From: Microbulbifer pacificus
Lineage (GTDB): Bacteria > Pseudomonadota > Gammaproteobacteria > Pseudomonadales > Cellvibrionaceae
NCBI RefSeq assembly: GCF_033723955.1
Contig: NZ_CP137555.1
Span: 1 to 64,000 of the forward strand
Reading direction: 5' to 3'
Length of the DNA stretch: 64,000 bases
The translations under genes and the position numbers were made by a program. Under the pieces are notes generated by a model. It was not told where the DNA came from. It did not search any database and saw only the letters and a list, made by a program, of their open reading frames with translations. Shown in pieces: positions 18,708-26,828 of the stretch (positions are counted from its first letter, which is position 1; each line of letters opens with the position of its first letter).

Positions 18708-20915
18708 ATGCCGTTATTTGATCACCCCGAGCTGAAGGTCCAGAAAGACCGTCGCGTCTGCCGCAATACCGATACCCGTATCGCGAAATACAGCAGGCGC
18801 GGACTTCTGTTCAGCCTGGCGGCATTTGCCATTGCCATTGCCATTGGTGAACTTCGCACTATGGCGCCACGGCTTGTGCTGGTGCTGGCCATCGTGCTGG
18901 TGCTGGTAACCCTGGTGCGGGGTTACTATGTTTTCCGTTTCGAGCATATCTATGCCACCGGCCCCAAGCGCTGGCGGCATCGCTATTTCCTCGCGTCCAC
19001 CATCGGTGCCATCTGGTGGGGCGTGATTCTGTTCTGTCACGTATTCCTGCTGGGCTTTTCTCCCTCCTCACAGTTCCTGTGGCTGTACACCGTCGTATTC
19101 TGTGCCAGTGTGGCCTCGGTATTCGCACCCTATTACCGCTTCCTCACCTGGTTTTTTGCCGCATCCCTATTGCCGGCGGCCGTAGAAGGCTTTTTGACCG
19201 GAGAAATTCTGGGAGCGATTTACGGCGCGCTGACCCTGGCGTTCGTGTGGTTGATGTCACATCAGGCCCGTCGCGAATCTGAAAATTACTGGGACCGTGT
19301 GGCGGCCATGCAGGAGCTGCAACAAAAGGCCAGCAAACTTGCGGCTGCGCGCAAGAGCTCCGATGCAGCGGTGGAAGTCACCAACGAGTTCCTGGCCAAT
19401 GTGGGGCAGGAATTCCGCAGTCAGCTATCCGATTCCCTGGGTGCACTTGCCCTACTGGAGGGCGATCGCCTGACGGAACGCCAGCGGGAGTGGCTGAAAC
19501 TGGCGAAGTATGCCAACAACCAGCAGTTGAAGCTGGTGGATAACGTGGGCATGTTTACCCGGGTGGCGCGCAAGGATATTCACCTGCGCCGGGCACCGTT
19601 CAACCTGGTGCGCACATTGGAAAAAGCGTTCAAGGTAGCGGCTCGTGCCGCCCAGCGCCAGCGCCTCGAGTTCAACTTCCAGATCAACGAAGATCTCCCG
19701 GTCATGGTGACGGGCGACAACCGTAAGACCGCACAACTGATTCGCAACCTGGTGGATTCCGCGACCGTTATCGCCCAGAACGGTGAGCTTTGGGGGGATG
19801 TCATTTTTGAGGAAATCGGCGCCGGGGAAGGGCAGCTGACGATCAAGCTGAGTGACAACGGCTGTGGTGAAATATTGCCGGACGAATCCGAGTTGTTCGG
19901 TGCCTTCTCGCGTCGGGATACCACGCAGGTAACCACAGGGCTCAGCCTGAATATTGCCAAGGGGCTGGCCGAAGCCATGGGTGGCTTCCTGCAGCTGCAC
20001 TCCTCGGACGATGGCAACCGTTATCTGGCGGTGATCAAATTCGAAATCGAGCCGAACCAGCGTATCCACCTGCAGCCGGATCGCCGTCTGCAAGATACCG
20101 ATGTACTGGTGCTGCACCAGAAGGGGCTGTTCGTCAGCGGTATCGTACAGGTGCTGGAATCATTCGGCATGAACGTGACCAGCAAGAACTGGGCAGACGG
20201 CAGTACCGAGCCCACCGATGAGCTGCTGCAATCCATAGGCCGTGGTCAGTTGGTAATCCTCGCGCCAGCCATGGGCGATGCACGGCTGCTGGGTGGCGTG
20301 ACTCAGGTGATCAATTCCGCCGCGCGCCATACGCCGGCGAAGTTTCCGCTGCTCTGTGTGGGTAGTCTCGGGCACAAGAAACATTTTGCACCCCTCGCGG
20401 CGTTAGATCTGGAGGCCCAGTACCTGGCGCGCCCACTGACGCGGAAGGAATTCCACGACGCATTGGTGGTGCGCCTGTTCGGTGGTATCAAGAAAACCAG
20501 CCGTCGCGTGGTCGGCACCAGCGTGGACATTAACCGCAAGCGCAAACTGTTGTTGATCGAGGAGTCGCGCCAGCATCAGGGCGTTACTGAGGAAATGTTG
20601 CAGGCGCTTGGCTATCAGGTCGAGGTGGTGCCATCGGTGGAGGCTGCGCTCAGTCTGCTGCCCAACAACAGTTACGATTTACTGCTGGTGGACTGCCAGC
20701 AGAATACCGCCCACAGCGCAGAGATCATCGAGCGGCTGCGCCACTGGGAAAGTGAATTCTCCCCTGATGATCGCTTGCCGGTCATCGCCTTGACCAGCAC
20801 CACGGAAGAGCAGTTTGAAGGTCGCTGCCTTGCCGCGGGAATGGATGACTTCCTTACCAAGCCGCTGAGCAAAGATAGTCTGGCAGAAACGCTGGAACGC
20901 TGGCTCGGCGAGTAA
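18708..20915 (+). CDS. Hybrid histidine kinase-like protein with degenerate kinase core
   Basis: 735 residues. About six transmembrane helices (33-190) are followed by a coiled coil, a HisKA/HATPase-like region (225-455), a pseudo-receiver segment (about 465-595) and a C-terminal receiver domain (610-735). The dimerisation-phosphotransfer motif, normally FLANMSHEIRTPL, reads FLANVGQEFRSQL, so Gln234 replaces the phosphorylated His. The N-box reads NLVDSA instead of NLxxNA, and the G2 box TTGLSL instead of GTGLGL; the G1 box DNGCGE is kept. The terminal receiver keeps Asp662, the Thr/Ser pair and Lys718, but its acidic pocket is EE. It probably does not autophosphorylate in the usual way and may act as a scaffold or phosphate sink. 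No response regulator is adjacent. Confidence 0.85.
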   Translation: MPLFDHPELKVQKDRRVCRNTDTRIAKYSRRGLLFSLAAFAIAIAIGELRTMAPRLVLVLAIVLVLVTLVRGYYVFRFEHIYATGPKRWRHRYFLASTIGAIWWGVILFCHVFLLGFSPSSQFLWLYTVVFCASVASVFAPYYRFLTWFFAASLLPAAVEGFLTGEILGAIYGALTLAFVWLMSHQARRESENYWDRVAAMQELQQKASKLAAARKSSDAAVEVTNEFLANVGQEFRSQLSDSLGALALLEGDRLTERQREWLKLAKYANNQQLKLVDNVGMFTRVARKDIHLRRAPFNLVRTLEKAFKVAARAAQRQRLEFNFQINEDLPVMVTGDNRKTAQLIRNLVDSATVIAQNGELWGDVIFEEIGAGEGQLTIKLSDNGCGEILPDESELFGAFSRRDTTQVTTGLSLNIAKGLAEAMGGFLQLHSSDDGNRYLAVIKFEIEPNQRIHLQPDRRLQDTDVLVLHQKGLFVSGIVQVLESFGMNVTSKNWADGSTEPTDELLQSIGRGQLVILAPAMGDARLLGGVTQVINSAARHTPAKFPLLCVGSLGHKKHFAPLAALDLEAQYLARPLTRKEFHDALVVRLFGGIKKTSRRVVGTSVDINRKRKLLLIEESRQHQGVTEEMLQALGYQVEVVPSVEAALSLLPNNSYDLLLVDCQQNTAHSAEIIERLRHWESEFSPDDRLPVIALTSTTEEQFEGRCLAAGMDDFLTKPLSKDSLAETLERWLGE

Positions 20916-20931
20916 CCTACCTCTTGTCGGT

Positions 20932-20962
20932 TAAAAAAATGGCCTGTCGATGACAGGCCATT
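20932..20962 (-). terminator. Terminator-like hairpin, best on the minus strand
   Basis: AATGGCCTGTC-GAT-GACAGGCCATT, an 11-bp perfect stem, has seven A on its left, giving a T tract for minus-strand transcripts. On the plus strand it is followed by TTGAGACTTT, so it may also end the kinase gene 16 bp upstream. Confidence 0.6.
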
Positions 20963-21167
20963 GAGACTTTCGGAATATTCGACGCGATTGACACGCAAGG
21001 TGTCAAAAGCGTGTTTTCCTTAGAGATTGTCGTTTCAGGTATTTTCGACTTTTCCGTTGAGACGAAATTAGCCGTCGCCGCGATGTGGATCCGTTCGCCA
21101 GAGTTTCGCACTGGGTTACCGATAATATCGGCGCGCAGTTCCCGTTTGCTGATCGAAAACGTACCGG

Positions 21168-21205
21168 CAATAAAGAGAGCGCTATCGCACAAGCTGCGAT
21201 AGCGC
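21168..21205 (-). terminator. Rho-independent terminator of xthA
   Basis: GCGCTATCGCA-GCTTG-TGCGATAGCGC on the minus strand, an 11-bp perfect stem, is followed by TCTCTTTATT. It starts 21 bp after the xthA stop. Confidence 0.75.
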
Positions 21206-21225
21206 CGATCCTTTCTAAAAAACGA

Positions 21226-22041
21226 TTAGATTTTGAATTCGGCCCAAACCGGCGCGTGATCGGAAGGACGTTCCATACCGCGAATATCGTAGTCGATACC
21301 GGTGGCGACACATTTCTCCGCGAGGCACTGACTGGCGAGAATCAGGTCGATGCGCAGCCCGCGGCGCGGCTCCCGTTCAAAACCACGGCTGCGGTAATCA
21401 AACCAGCTGAACAGGTCGTTGGTTTCCGGATTCTGTGCGCGGAAGGTGTCCACCAGACCCCAGCCCTGCAGCTTTTCCAGCCACTCCCGCTCTTCCGGCA
21501 GAAAACTACACTTGCCATCTTTCAACCAGCGTTTGCGATTGGGTTCACCAATTCCGATATCGAGATCGGTGGGGGAAATGTTCATGTCGCCCACCACCAG
21601 TACCGGCGCGTCCTTGTCGCACGCGCTATTCAGGTAGACATCCAGATCTGCGTAGTATTTGCGTTTGGCAGGAAACTTGACCGGATGCTCACGGTTTTCT
21701 CCCTGGGGGAAATAGCCGTTGATCACGGTAAGCGGCTTGTCCGCGCCGATATCGAACTGGCCGGCGACCAGGCGGCGCTGCGCATCGTCGGCGTCGGTCG
21801 GGAAGCCGTATTGCTTTTTCAGGAATGGGTAGCGTGAGAGCAGAGCGACGCCGTAATGGGTTTTCTGGCCGAAGTAGATGACTTCATAACCCAGGTCGCG
21901 CACCACATCCAACGGAAAATCATCGTCGGTGACCTTGGTTTCCTGCAGGCCGATGATATCCGGTGCGTGGCTTTGCACCAGCGCTTCCATCTGGTGCAAG
22001 CGCGCGCGGATACTGTTGACGTTAAACGAGATGACTTTCAT
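21226..22041 (-). CDS. xthA: Exodeoxyribonuclease III
   Basis: A 271-residue Mg-dependent AP endonuclease / 3'-exonuclease of base-excision repair. Family motifs in order: [11 protein letters not shown] at the N-terminus, GLQETK (catalytic Glu), [13 protein letters not shown] (Asp/Asn), GLRIDLIL and [10 protein letters not shown] (Asp-His) at the end. The start is the ATG at 22041, preceded by GGGGAGGG; a longer in-frame start at 22071 would add ten non-homologous residues. It lies downstream of prc, but a terminator separates them, so it probably has its own promoter. Confidence 0.96.
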   Translation of the reverse strand: MKVISFNVNSIRARLHQMEALVQSHAPDIIGLQETKVTDDDFPLDVVRDLGYEVIYFGQKTHYGVALLSRYPFLKKQYGFPTDADDAQRRLVAGQFDIGADKPLTVINGYFPQGENREHPVKFPAKRKYYADLDVYLNSACDKDAPVLVVGDMNISPTDLDIGIGEPNRKRWLKDGKCSFLPEEREWLEKLQGWGLVDTFRAQNPETNDLFSWFDYRSRGFEREPRRGLRIDLILASQCLAEKCVATGIDYDIRGMERPSDHAPVWAEFKI

Positions 22042-22060
22042 TTTCCCTCCCCGGAATTCA

Positions 22061-22102
22061 TAAAAAACCAAGGCCCGGGATTCGTCGCGCGAATGCCGGG
22101 CC
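22061..22102 (-). terminator. Rho-independent terminator of prc
   Basis: On the minus strand a 13-bp near-perfect stem (GGCCCGG...CCGGGCC arms with one mismatch) is followed by TTGGTTTTTTATG. It lies about 58 bp after the prc stop and just before the xthA ribosome site. Confidence 0.8.
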
Positions 22103-22159
22103 AGGTGTCGTCGGTGGCCGGTTCAACCCGGCCCAAATTTTTTAATTATCGCTCAGTGC

Positions 22160-24262
22160 TCAATCAAAATTGGCGACCTGAGGCGGGCTGGTGCGTTTGT
22201 TGATGCCGATGAAGTCCGCCATGATGAATCCCGCTTCATTCAAGACCGGATCGTCTTCAAGGGTGATTTCCACCGCGCCGCCGACCGGCTCGGTATCTTC
22301 CGATTCACTCTTCTCCAGAGCCTCGAAGCTGGCGTAAGGTTCCAGTCCCTTGGCCTGGCGACGCTTATTCTCCATGGTCAGTACTTCCTGATTCATCTGT
22401 ACGCGCTCTTGCTCGCGTACCGCTTCATTCAGGGACACCATTTTCTGCTTGGCGTGATCGGTCTGGTATTTGAACTGCTCGCGCAGGAAAACGAAGTCCG
22501 GATCAGTTTCGGTGCGTTTTTCATGCTTGCGAGAGAGCTCCGGTACCATCTCTTTCAGATTGAAGTACTTCGCATGGCGCACAGCGTGGATGCGATCCCA
22601 GGGCAGGGCGGTATCGTAGGCGCTCTCGCCTACGGTTTCGCTGTCGATCAGCTGCGGCATGCTGATGTCCGGTGATACGCCCGCGTGCTGGGTACTGTCG
22701 CCGGAAACGCGATAGAACTTGGACTGGGTGATTTTCAGCTGGCCCTCTTTGAGTGGTGCCATGGTCTGCACGGTGCCCTTGCCGAAGGACTGGTTGCCCA
22801 CCACCAGGCCGCGGTTGTAGTCCTGGATGGCGCCGGCAAAAATTTCCGACGCGGACGCAGACAGGCGGTTGATCAGTACCATAAGCGGTCCGCGGTACAT
22901 AGCGCGGGAGCGCGAACGGTTGTGGCGAGAGATCTGCTCATTGGCATGGCGGATCTGCACTACCGGACCCTGATCGATGAACAGGTCGGTGAGCATGGTG
23001 GCTTCCTGCAGGGAGCCGCCGCCATTATTGCGCAGGTCGAGGATGACACCGTCAACGCCTTCTTTCTGCAGCTCTTCCAGCAGGTTCGCCACATCGCGGG
23101 TGGTGCTCTTGTAGTTCGGGTCGCGCCGGCGGTAGGCCTCGAAGTCGATATAGAAGGTAGGCAGGTTGATCACGCCGACTTTGTAGGTCTGGTCGCCTTC
23201 GGTGAATTCAAACACGGCTTTCTTCGCCGCCTGATCTTCCAGTTTCACCTTGCTGCGCTGGATGGTGATGGTGCGGTGTGAGCCGTCGCCACCGGTAGGA
23301 ATGGTTTCCAGGCGAACATAGCTGCCGGCGGTGCCGCGGATCAGGTCCACTACATCGTCCAGGCGCCAGCCGACCACGTCCACCATTTCACCTTCCTTGT
23401 CCTGGCCCACGGCGACAATCTTGTCGTTCGGTTTGACCTTGCCGGTGCGGTCGGCCGGGCCGCCAGCGACCAGGCGCGCGACCTTGGTGTATTCATCTTC
23501 CATCTGTAGCACGGCGCCGATGCCCTCCAGGGACAGCGACATGCTCATGTTGAAGTTTTCCAGTGAACGCGGAGACAGATAGTTGCTGTGCGGGTCGTAC
23601 AGACGGGTGAGGGAGTTCATGTAGAGCTCGAACACGTCGTCTGAGTTCTGCTGGCCGAGGCGCTTGAGCTGGCCCTTATAGCGGCGCAGCAGCAAATCGG
23701 CGATTTCCTCATCACTTTTACCGGTGAGGCGCAGGCTCAACACGCTGCCTTTCAGGCGCTTGCGCCAGAGGTCGTCAGCCGCGCTGATGGACTGCGGCCA
23801 CTCGCTGTCTTCGCGATCCAGCTCAAGGGATTCATCGACGTTGAAGTCGTATTTGGGCAGGCCGTTGTCGAGCTGGGAAATAATGTTGTTGAGGCGGTCA
23901 GATACCCGCAGGCGATAGCGGTTGTAGATCTCAAAGCCGCGATCCACATTGCCCGCCTTCAGGTCGTCGTCCAGCTTGGTACGCCACTGGCGGAATTCAC
24001 TGATGTCCGATGACAGGAAGTAGCTTTTGCTCGGGTCGAGGCTGTCGATGTACTCGTCCCACAGCCCGGCAGACATTTCGTCGCCCACCTTGAGCTTGTT
24101 GTAATGCAGCATCTCTAGCTTGCTGACGATCTCACGGGCGGTACCGCCCTGGTCCTGGTGGGGCTTGAGATCATCAACTTCTGCCAGGGTGATTGGCGAG
24201 AGGAGGACCAGCAGTGAAAAGGAAAGGCCGGAAGCGAGTGCGGCAATTCGATGGCTAAGCAT
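22160..24262 (-). CDS. prc: Carboxy-terminal (tail-specific) processing protease
   Basis: About 700 residues, a periplasmic S41-family protease that degrades or trims tagged and misfolded proteins and cell-wall enzymes. It has a signal peptide (hydrophobic run then ITLA-EVDD), an N-terminal helical domain, a PDZ domain (EGIGAVLQMEDEYTKVARLVAGGPADR region in pieces), and the catalytic core with Ser in LSASASEIFAGA and Lys in NQSFGKGTVQ. A C-terminal Prc-specific domain follows. I chose ATG 24262 because it gives a clean signal peptide; an in-frame GTG at 24301 would add 13 residues before it. Confidence 0.95.
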   Translation of the reverse strand: MLSHRIAALASGLSFSLLVLLSPITLAEVDDLKPHQDQGGTAREIVSKLEMLHYNKLKVGDEMSAGLWDEYIDSLDPSKSYFLSSDISEFRQWRTKLDDDLKAGNVDRGFEIYNRYRLRVSDRLNNIISQLDNGLPKYDFNVDESLELDREDSEWPQSISAADDLWRKRLKGSVLSLRLTGKSDEEIADLLLRRYKGQLKRLGQQNSDDVFELYMNSLTRLYDPHSNYLSPRSLENFNMSMSLSLEGIGAVLQMEDEYTKVARLVAGGPADRTGKVKPNDKIVAVGQDKEGEMVDVVGWRLDDVVDLIRGTAGSYVRLETIPTGGDGSHRTITIQRSKVKLEDQAAKKAVFEFTEGDQTYKVGVINLPTFYIDFEAYRRRDPNYKSTTRDVANLLEELQKEGVDGVILDLRNNGGGSLQEATMLTDLFIDQGPVVQIRHANEQISRHNRSRSRAMYRGPLMVLINRLSASASEIFAGAIQDYNRGLVVGNQSFGKGTVQTMAPLKEGQLKITQSKFYRVSGDSTQHAGVSPDISMPQLIDSETVGESAYDTALPWDRIHAVRHAKYFNLKEMVPELSRKHEKRTETDPDFVFLREQFKYQTDHAKQKMVSLNEAVREQERVQMNQEVLTMENKRRQAKGLEPYASFEALEKSESEDTEPVGGAVEITLEDDPVLNEAGFIMADFIGINKRTSPPQVANFD

Positions 24263-24599
24263 AAGGAGTCTCTTTATACGTCCTACTTCAAGGCGCCCCA
24301 CTGGCTTTATGGGCCGGAAGCGGGCTTCCGGGCAGTGGCGACTTATAGCTTAGGACAAGTATAAAGGCTGAAAGCTCCGAAAGGCATGTAATGCTTCCAT
24401 TACAAGGTGAAAGGTGTCCCGGTTGCGGTGATCGGTAAAACGTTTTACCCGCCATTGACCCAAAATTGACGGAAATTTGCTCTGTTTTCCGGCGGGGGCT
24501 GCGAGCCATTCCGCTGTTGCCCCTCTTTTTCGCTCGAAATTCGATCAATAGAGGCTCTTCTGCGACAGGGCGCCCGCCTCAGACATTATTCCCCCGAGC
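24263..24599. other. Intergenic region between prc and the tetR-type gene
   Basis: 337 bp upstream of prc and downstream of the regulator gene, both on the minus strand. The only clear element is the perfect palindrome at 24434-24449. No terminator with a T tract is visible after the regulator gene, and I see no gene. Confidence 0.5.
24434..24449. promoter_or_regulatory. Perfect 16-bp palindrome, LacI-family operator-like
   Basis: GGTAAAACGTTTTACC is perfectly symmetrical with a central CG, as in LacI/GalR/PurR-family operators. It lies about 170 bp upstream of prc. There is no LacI-type regulator or sugar gene in the window. Confidence 0.45.
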
Positions 24600-25244
24600 T
24601 CATCCGGCGTTTTCGGGCTGTTTGCGCAAATGCCGGGAGGTCTGCAACATTTCCAGCATGGCTTCGACGTGGCGCTCGCCGACCTCAGCGATGTTGAATG
24701 CCGCGGGGTTCATCAACCACTCCTGGAGCAAGCCGACAATGCCCGCGTGTACCAGCGGTACGGCGATATCGATGTCCAGGTCTGCCGGAAGTTGGCCCAC
24801 GGACACGGCATTTTCTATCAGATTGCGCAGGCGCATGGTCGCTTCTGAGTGCCCTTGCACACAGCGCTGGTTGATCTCGCCATTTTCTGGGACCCATTCA
24901 CAGCGGAGCAGGATGATGGCGAAGATCCTGCGCCACTGCTCATTCGACATCACCTCGCGGTAGAGGAACACCCAGCGCTTGCGCAATTCGCCAAGCGGGT
25001 CGCACGAATGCTGCGGCGCCTGACAGAGTGATTCATCCGGTAGCTGGATACGGTCGGCCAGCGCACCGAACAGATCTGTCTTGTTCTGGAAGTGCCCGTA
25101 CACCGCGCCACGGGTAACACCGGCAAGCTCAGCGATTTCGGTCAGGGAAGGGCGGGACACGCCGCGCTGGTCGAACACTTCAATTGCCGCGTCGAGAATC
25201 CGTTCGCGGGTTTCCAGTGCATCTTCCTTTGTACGTTTGGCCAT
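24600..25244 (-). CDS. TetR-family repressor of an RND efflux pump (AcrR/TtgR type)
   Basis: About 214 residues. The N-terminal TetR DNA-binding domain reads RERILDAAIEVF, then the helix-turn-helix TEIAELAGVTRGAVYGHFQNKTDLF (in pieces, about 30-60). The C-terminal domain resembles AcrR, TtgR and SmeT (HSEATMRLRNLIENAVSVGQLP). It is divergent from the acrAB-like pump, with two ATTCA-N4-TGAAT sites between, so it very likely represses both. The start chosen is the second of two adjacent ATGs, with AGGTAG about 7 nt upstream; the longer frame from 25283 has no such support. Confidence 0.92.
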   Translation of the reverse strand: MAKRTKEDALETRERILDAAIEVFDQRGVSRPSLTEIAELAGVTRGAVYGHFQNKTDLFGALADRIQLPDESLCQAPQHSCDPLGELRKRWVFLYREVMSNEQWRRIFAIILLRCEWVPENGEINQRCVQGHSEATMRLRNLIENAVSVGQLPADLDIDIAVPLVHAGIVGLLQEWLMNPAAFNIAEVGERHVEAMLEMLQTSRHLRKQPENAG

Positions 25245-25358
25245 CATCGCTACCTGGTTATCGGTGTGGGGCTGCCCGCACACTCGGCTTGGCCAGTGGT
25301 GTGGAGGCTCAATTCGGCCCGGAACAGGCCGATCAGAACGGCGTTAATTTTACTTTAC

Positions 25359-25372
25359 ATTCATCGGTGAAT
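25359..25372. promoter_or_regulatory. TetR-family operator, site 1
   Basis: ATTCATCGGTGAAT: ATTCA-N4-TGAAT. The flank TTTACATTCA resembles AcrR/TtgR operators, which contain GAATGTAA on one strand. Confidence 0.6.
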
Positions 25373-25383
25373 AAATAGTTGAT

Positions 25384-25397
25384 ATTCATTCATGAAT
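25384..25397. promoter_or_regulatory. TetR-family operator, site 2
   Basis: ATTCATTCATGAAT repeats the ATTCA-N4-TGAAT arrangement 25 bp from site 1 and also contains the perfect palindrome CATTCATGAATG. Confidence 0.6.
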
Positions 25398-25605
25398 GTA
25401 TTTAAATTCTGGCCGAGTCGACACTTAAGACAGATTTGTCTGGTTGACACCATCTGCTTATCAACTGACCGGGTATTCAGTCAGCCCGTCACAGTCCCTT
25501 GAGTGCACCGCTTCCAGATGTCTCTGGGAGTGGTGTTTTTTTCAAGAATTCAATCGCCAGTGGTGCCGCTCCAGGTGCCGGTATGGATGCAATCACGAGG
25601 TCGTC

Positions 25606-26823
25606 ATGTTGCAAAAGAAGAAGTCGTTGATCTCCGGCAGCTTGTTGCTTGCCGTAGCGCTGTTGTCAGCCTGCGGAGAAAAACAGCAGGCCATGCAAGG
25701 ACATACGCCACAGGTCACCGTCGTCACCCTGGCTACTGAACCCGTCACTCTGACTCGCCAATTACCCGGTCGCACCAACCCGTTCAAGGTGGCGGAAGTG
25801 CGTCCGCAAGTGGACGGCATCGTCAAGGATCAGCTGTTCAACGAGGGCGGCCTGGTAGAAGCCGGCAGTGCGCTGTACCAACTGGACGATGCGCGCTATC
25901 GCGCGGATTACGACAGTGCGCGAGCCTCGCTGGAGCGGGCACAAGCCACCCTCAATGTGGCAAAGCTGCAGGCGGACCGCACGCAGGAGCTGGTAAAGAC
26001 AGGTGCAGTGAGCAAGCAGGACAACGACAGCGCGGTTGCCTCACTGCAACAGGCGAAGGCGGATGTGGCCGCCGCGAAAGCCGCGGTACAGCGCAGCAAG
26101 GTGACACTGGAGTTCGCCCGCATCAGTGCGCCGATCAGTGGGCGCATCGGCATCTCCTCTGTGACCCAGGGCGCGCTGGTGACCAGCAATCAGGCCACGG
26201 CACTGGCGACAGTCCAGCAGCTGGACCCGATTTATGTAGACCTGACCCAGTCGGTCAGCGAGTTGCTGAGCCTGCGCCAGTCGCTGGCAGCGGGCACCAT
26301 GGAGAGCACCGACGATCTGCCGGTGACCATTCTGCTGGAGGACGGCAGTCCCTATCCCCACGCTGGCAAACTCGCATTCTCTGAGGTGAGTGTGGACCCT
26401 ACCACCGGTAGCGTTCGTCTGCGTGTGGTCGTACCCAATCCGGACCACGTGCTGCTGCCGGGTATGTATGTTCGTGCCTCTGTGGGCAGTGGCCAGCGGG
26501 AAAACGCCATTTTGGTGCCACAGCAGGGCATCGCCCGCGATCCCAAGGGCAACACCACGGCGATGGTGGTGGGCGAGGGCAACACCGTAGAAGTGCGCCC
26601 GGTACAGGTTTCCCAGACCGTGGGCAGCGCCTGGCTGGTGGAAAGTGGCCTTAAGGCGGGCGACCGCGTGATCGTCGAGGGACTGCAGAAAGTGCGCCCT
26701 GGCGTGGAGGTGAACGCAGGGGAAGTGGCCGCGCCGGCGCCGCTCGATCTGCCGGCACCATCTGCTGACAAATCCGCAAGCACCGCATCCGAAAAAGTAC
26801 AGCGCGACGCCAGCAAGGGGTAA
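25606..26823 (+). CDS. RND efflux periplasmic adaptor lipoprotein (AcrA/MexA type)
   Basis: A 405-residue membrane fusion protein bridging the RND pump and a TolC-type channel. The lipoprotein signal ends in LLSAC with Cys23 as the lipidated residue. The lipoyl/hairpin/barrel order is visible: [20 protein letters not shown], a coiled-coil hairpin around 85-150, then [11 protein letters not shown]. The start is ATG 25606 with GAGG five bases upstream; a frame from 25444 would place 54 non-homologous residues before the lipobox. Five bases separate it from the pump gene. Confidence 0.96.
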   Translation: MLQKKKSLISGSLLLAVALLSACGEKQQAMQGHTPQVTVVTLATEPVTLTRQLPGRTNPFKVAEVRPQVDGIVKDQLFNEGGLVEAGSALYQLDDARYRADYDSARASLERAQATLNVAKLQADRTQELVKTGAVSKQDNDSAVASLQQAKADVAAAKAAVQRSKVTLEFARISAPISGRIGISSVTQGALVTSNQATALATVQQLDPIYVDLTQSVSELLSLRQSLAAGTMESTDDLPVTILLEDGSPYPHAGKLAFSEVSVDPTTGSVRLRVVVPNPDHVLLPGMYVRASVGSGQRENAILVPQQGIARDPKGNTTAMVVGEGNTVEVRPVQVSQTVGSAWLVESGLKAGDRVIVEGLQKVRPGVEVNAGEVAAPAPLDLPAPSADKSASTASEKVQRDASKG

Positions 26824-26828
26824 CAGCG

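Larger units (their letters stand above)
20916..21225. other. Convergent intergenic region
   Basis: 310 bp between the kinase-like gene and xthA. It holds two hairpins (20932-20962 and 21168-21205) and roughly 200 bp between them with only short unsupported reading frames. I see no gene or recognisable RNA. Confidence 0.5.
25245..25605. promoter_or_regulatory. Divergent control region of the efflux pump and its repressor
   Basis: 361 bp between the TetR-type gene and the pump operon. It holds two identical-spacing inverted repeats and a candidate plus-strand promoter TTGATA-N17-TTAAAT (25379-25407), whose spacer contains the second operator. The pump leader would be about 190 nt. The reading frame upstream of 25606 is open but Cys/Trp-rich and unlike the family. 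Confidence 0.55.

Noticed and set aside
21085..21837. 250-codon plus-strand frame opposite xthA
   Set aside because: xthA carries all family motifs; the opposite frame has none.
22116..22140. Hairpin GGCCGG-TTCAAC-CCGGCC near the prc stop, with T tract on the plus strand
   Set aside because: No plus-strand gene ends here, so it has no transcript to terminate; the minus-strand hairpin at 22061-22102 is the better terminator.
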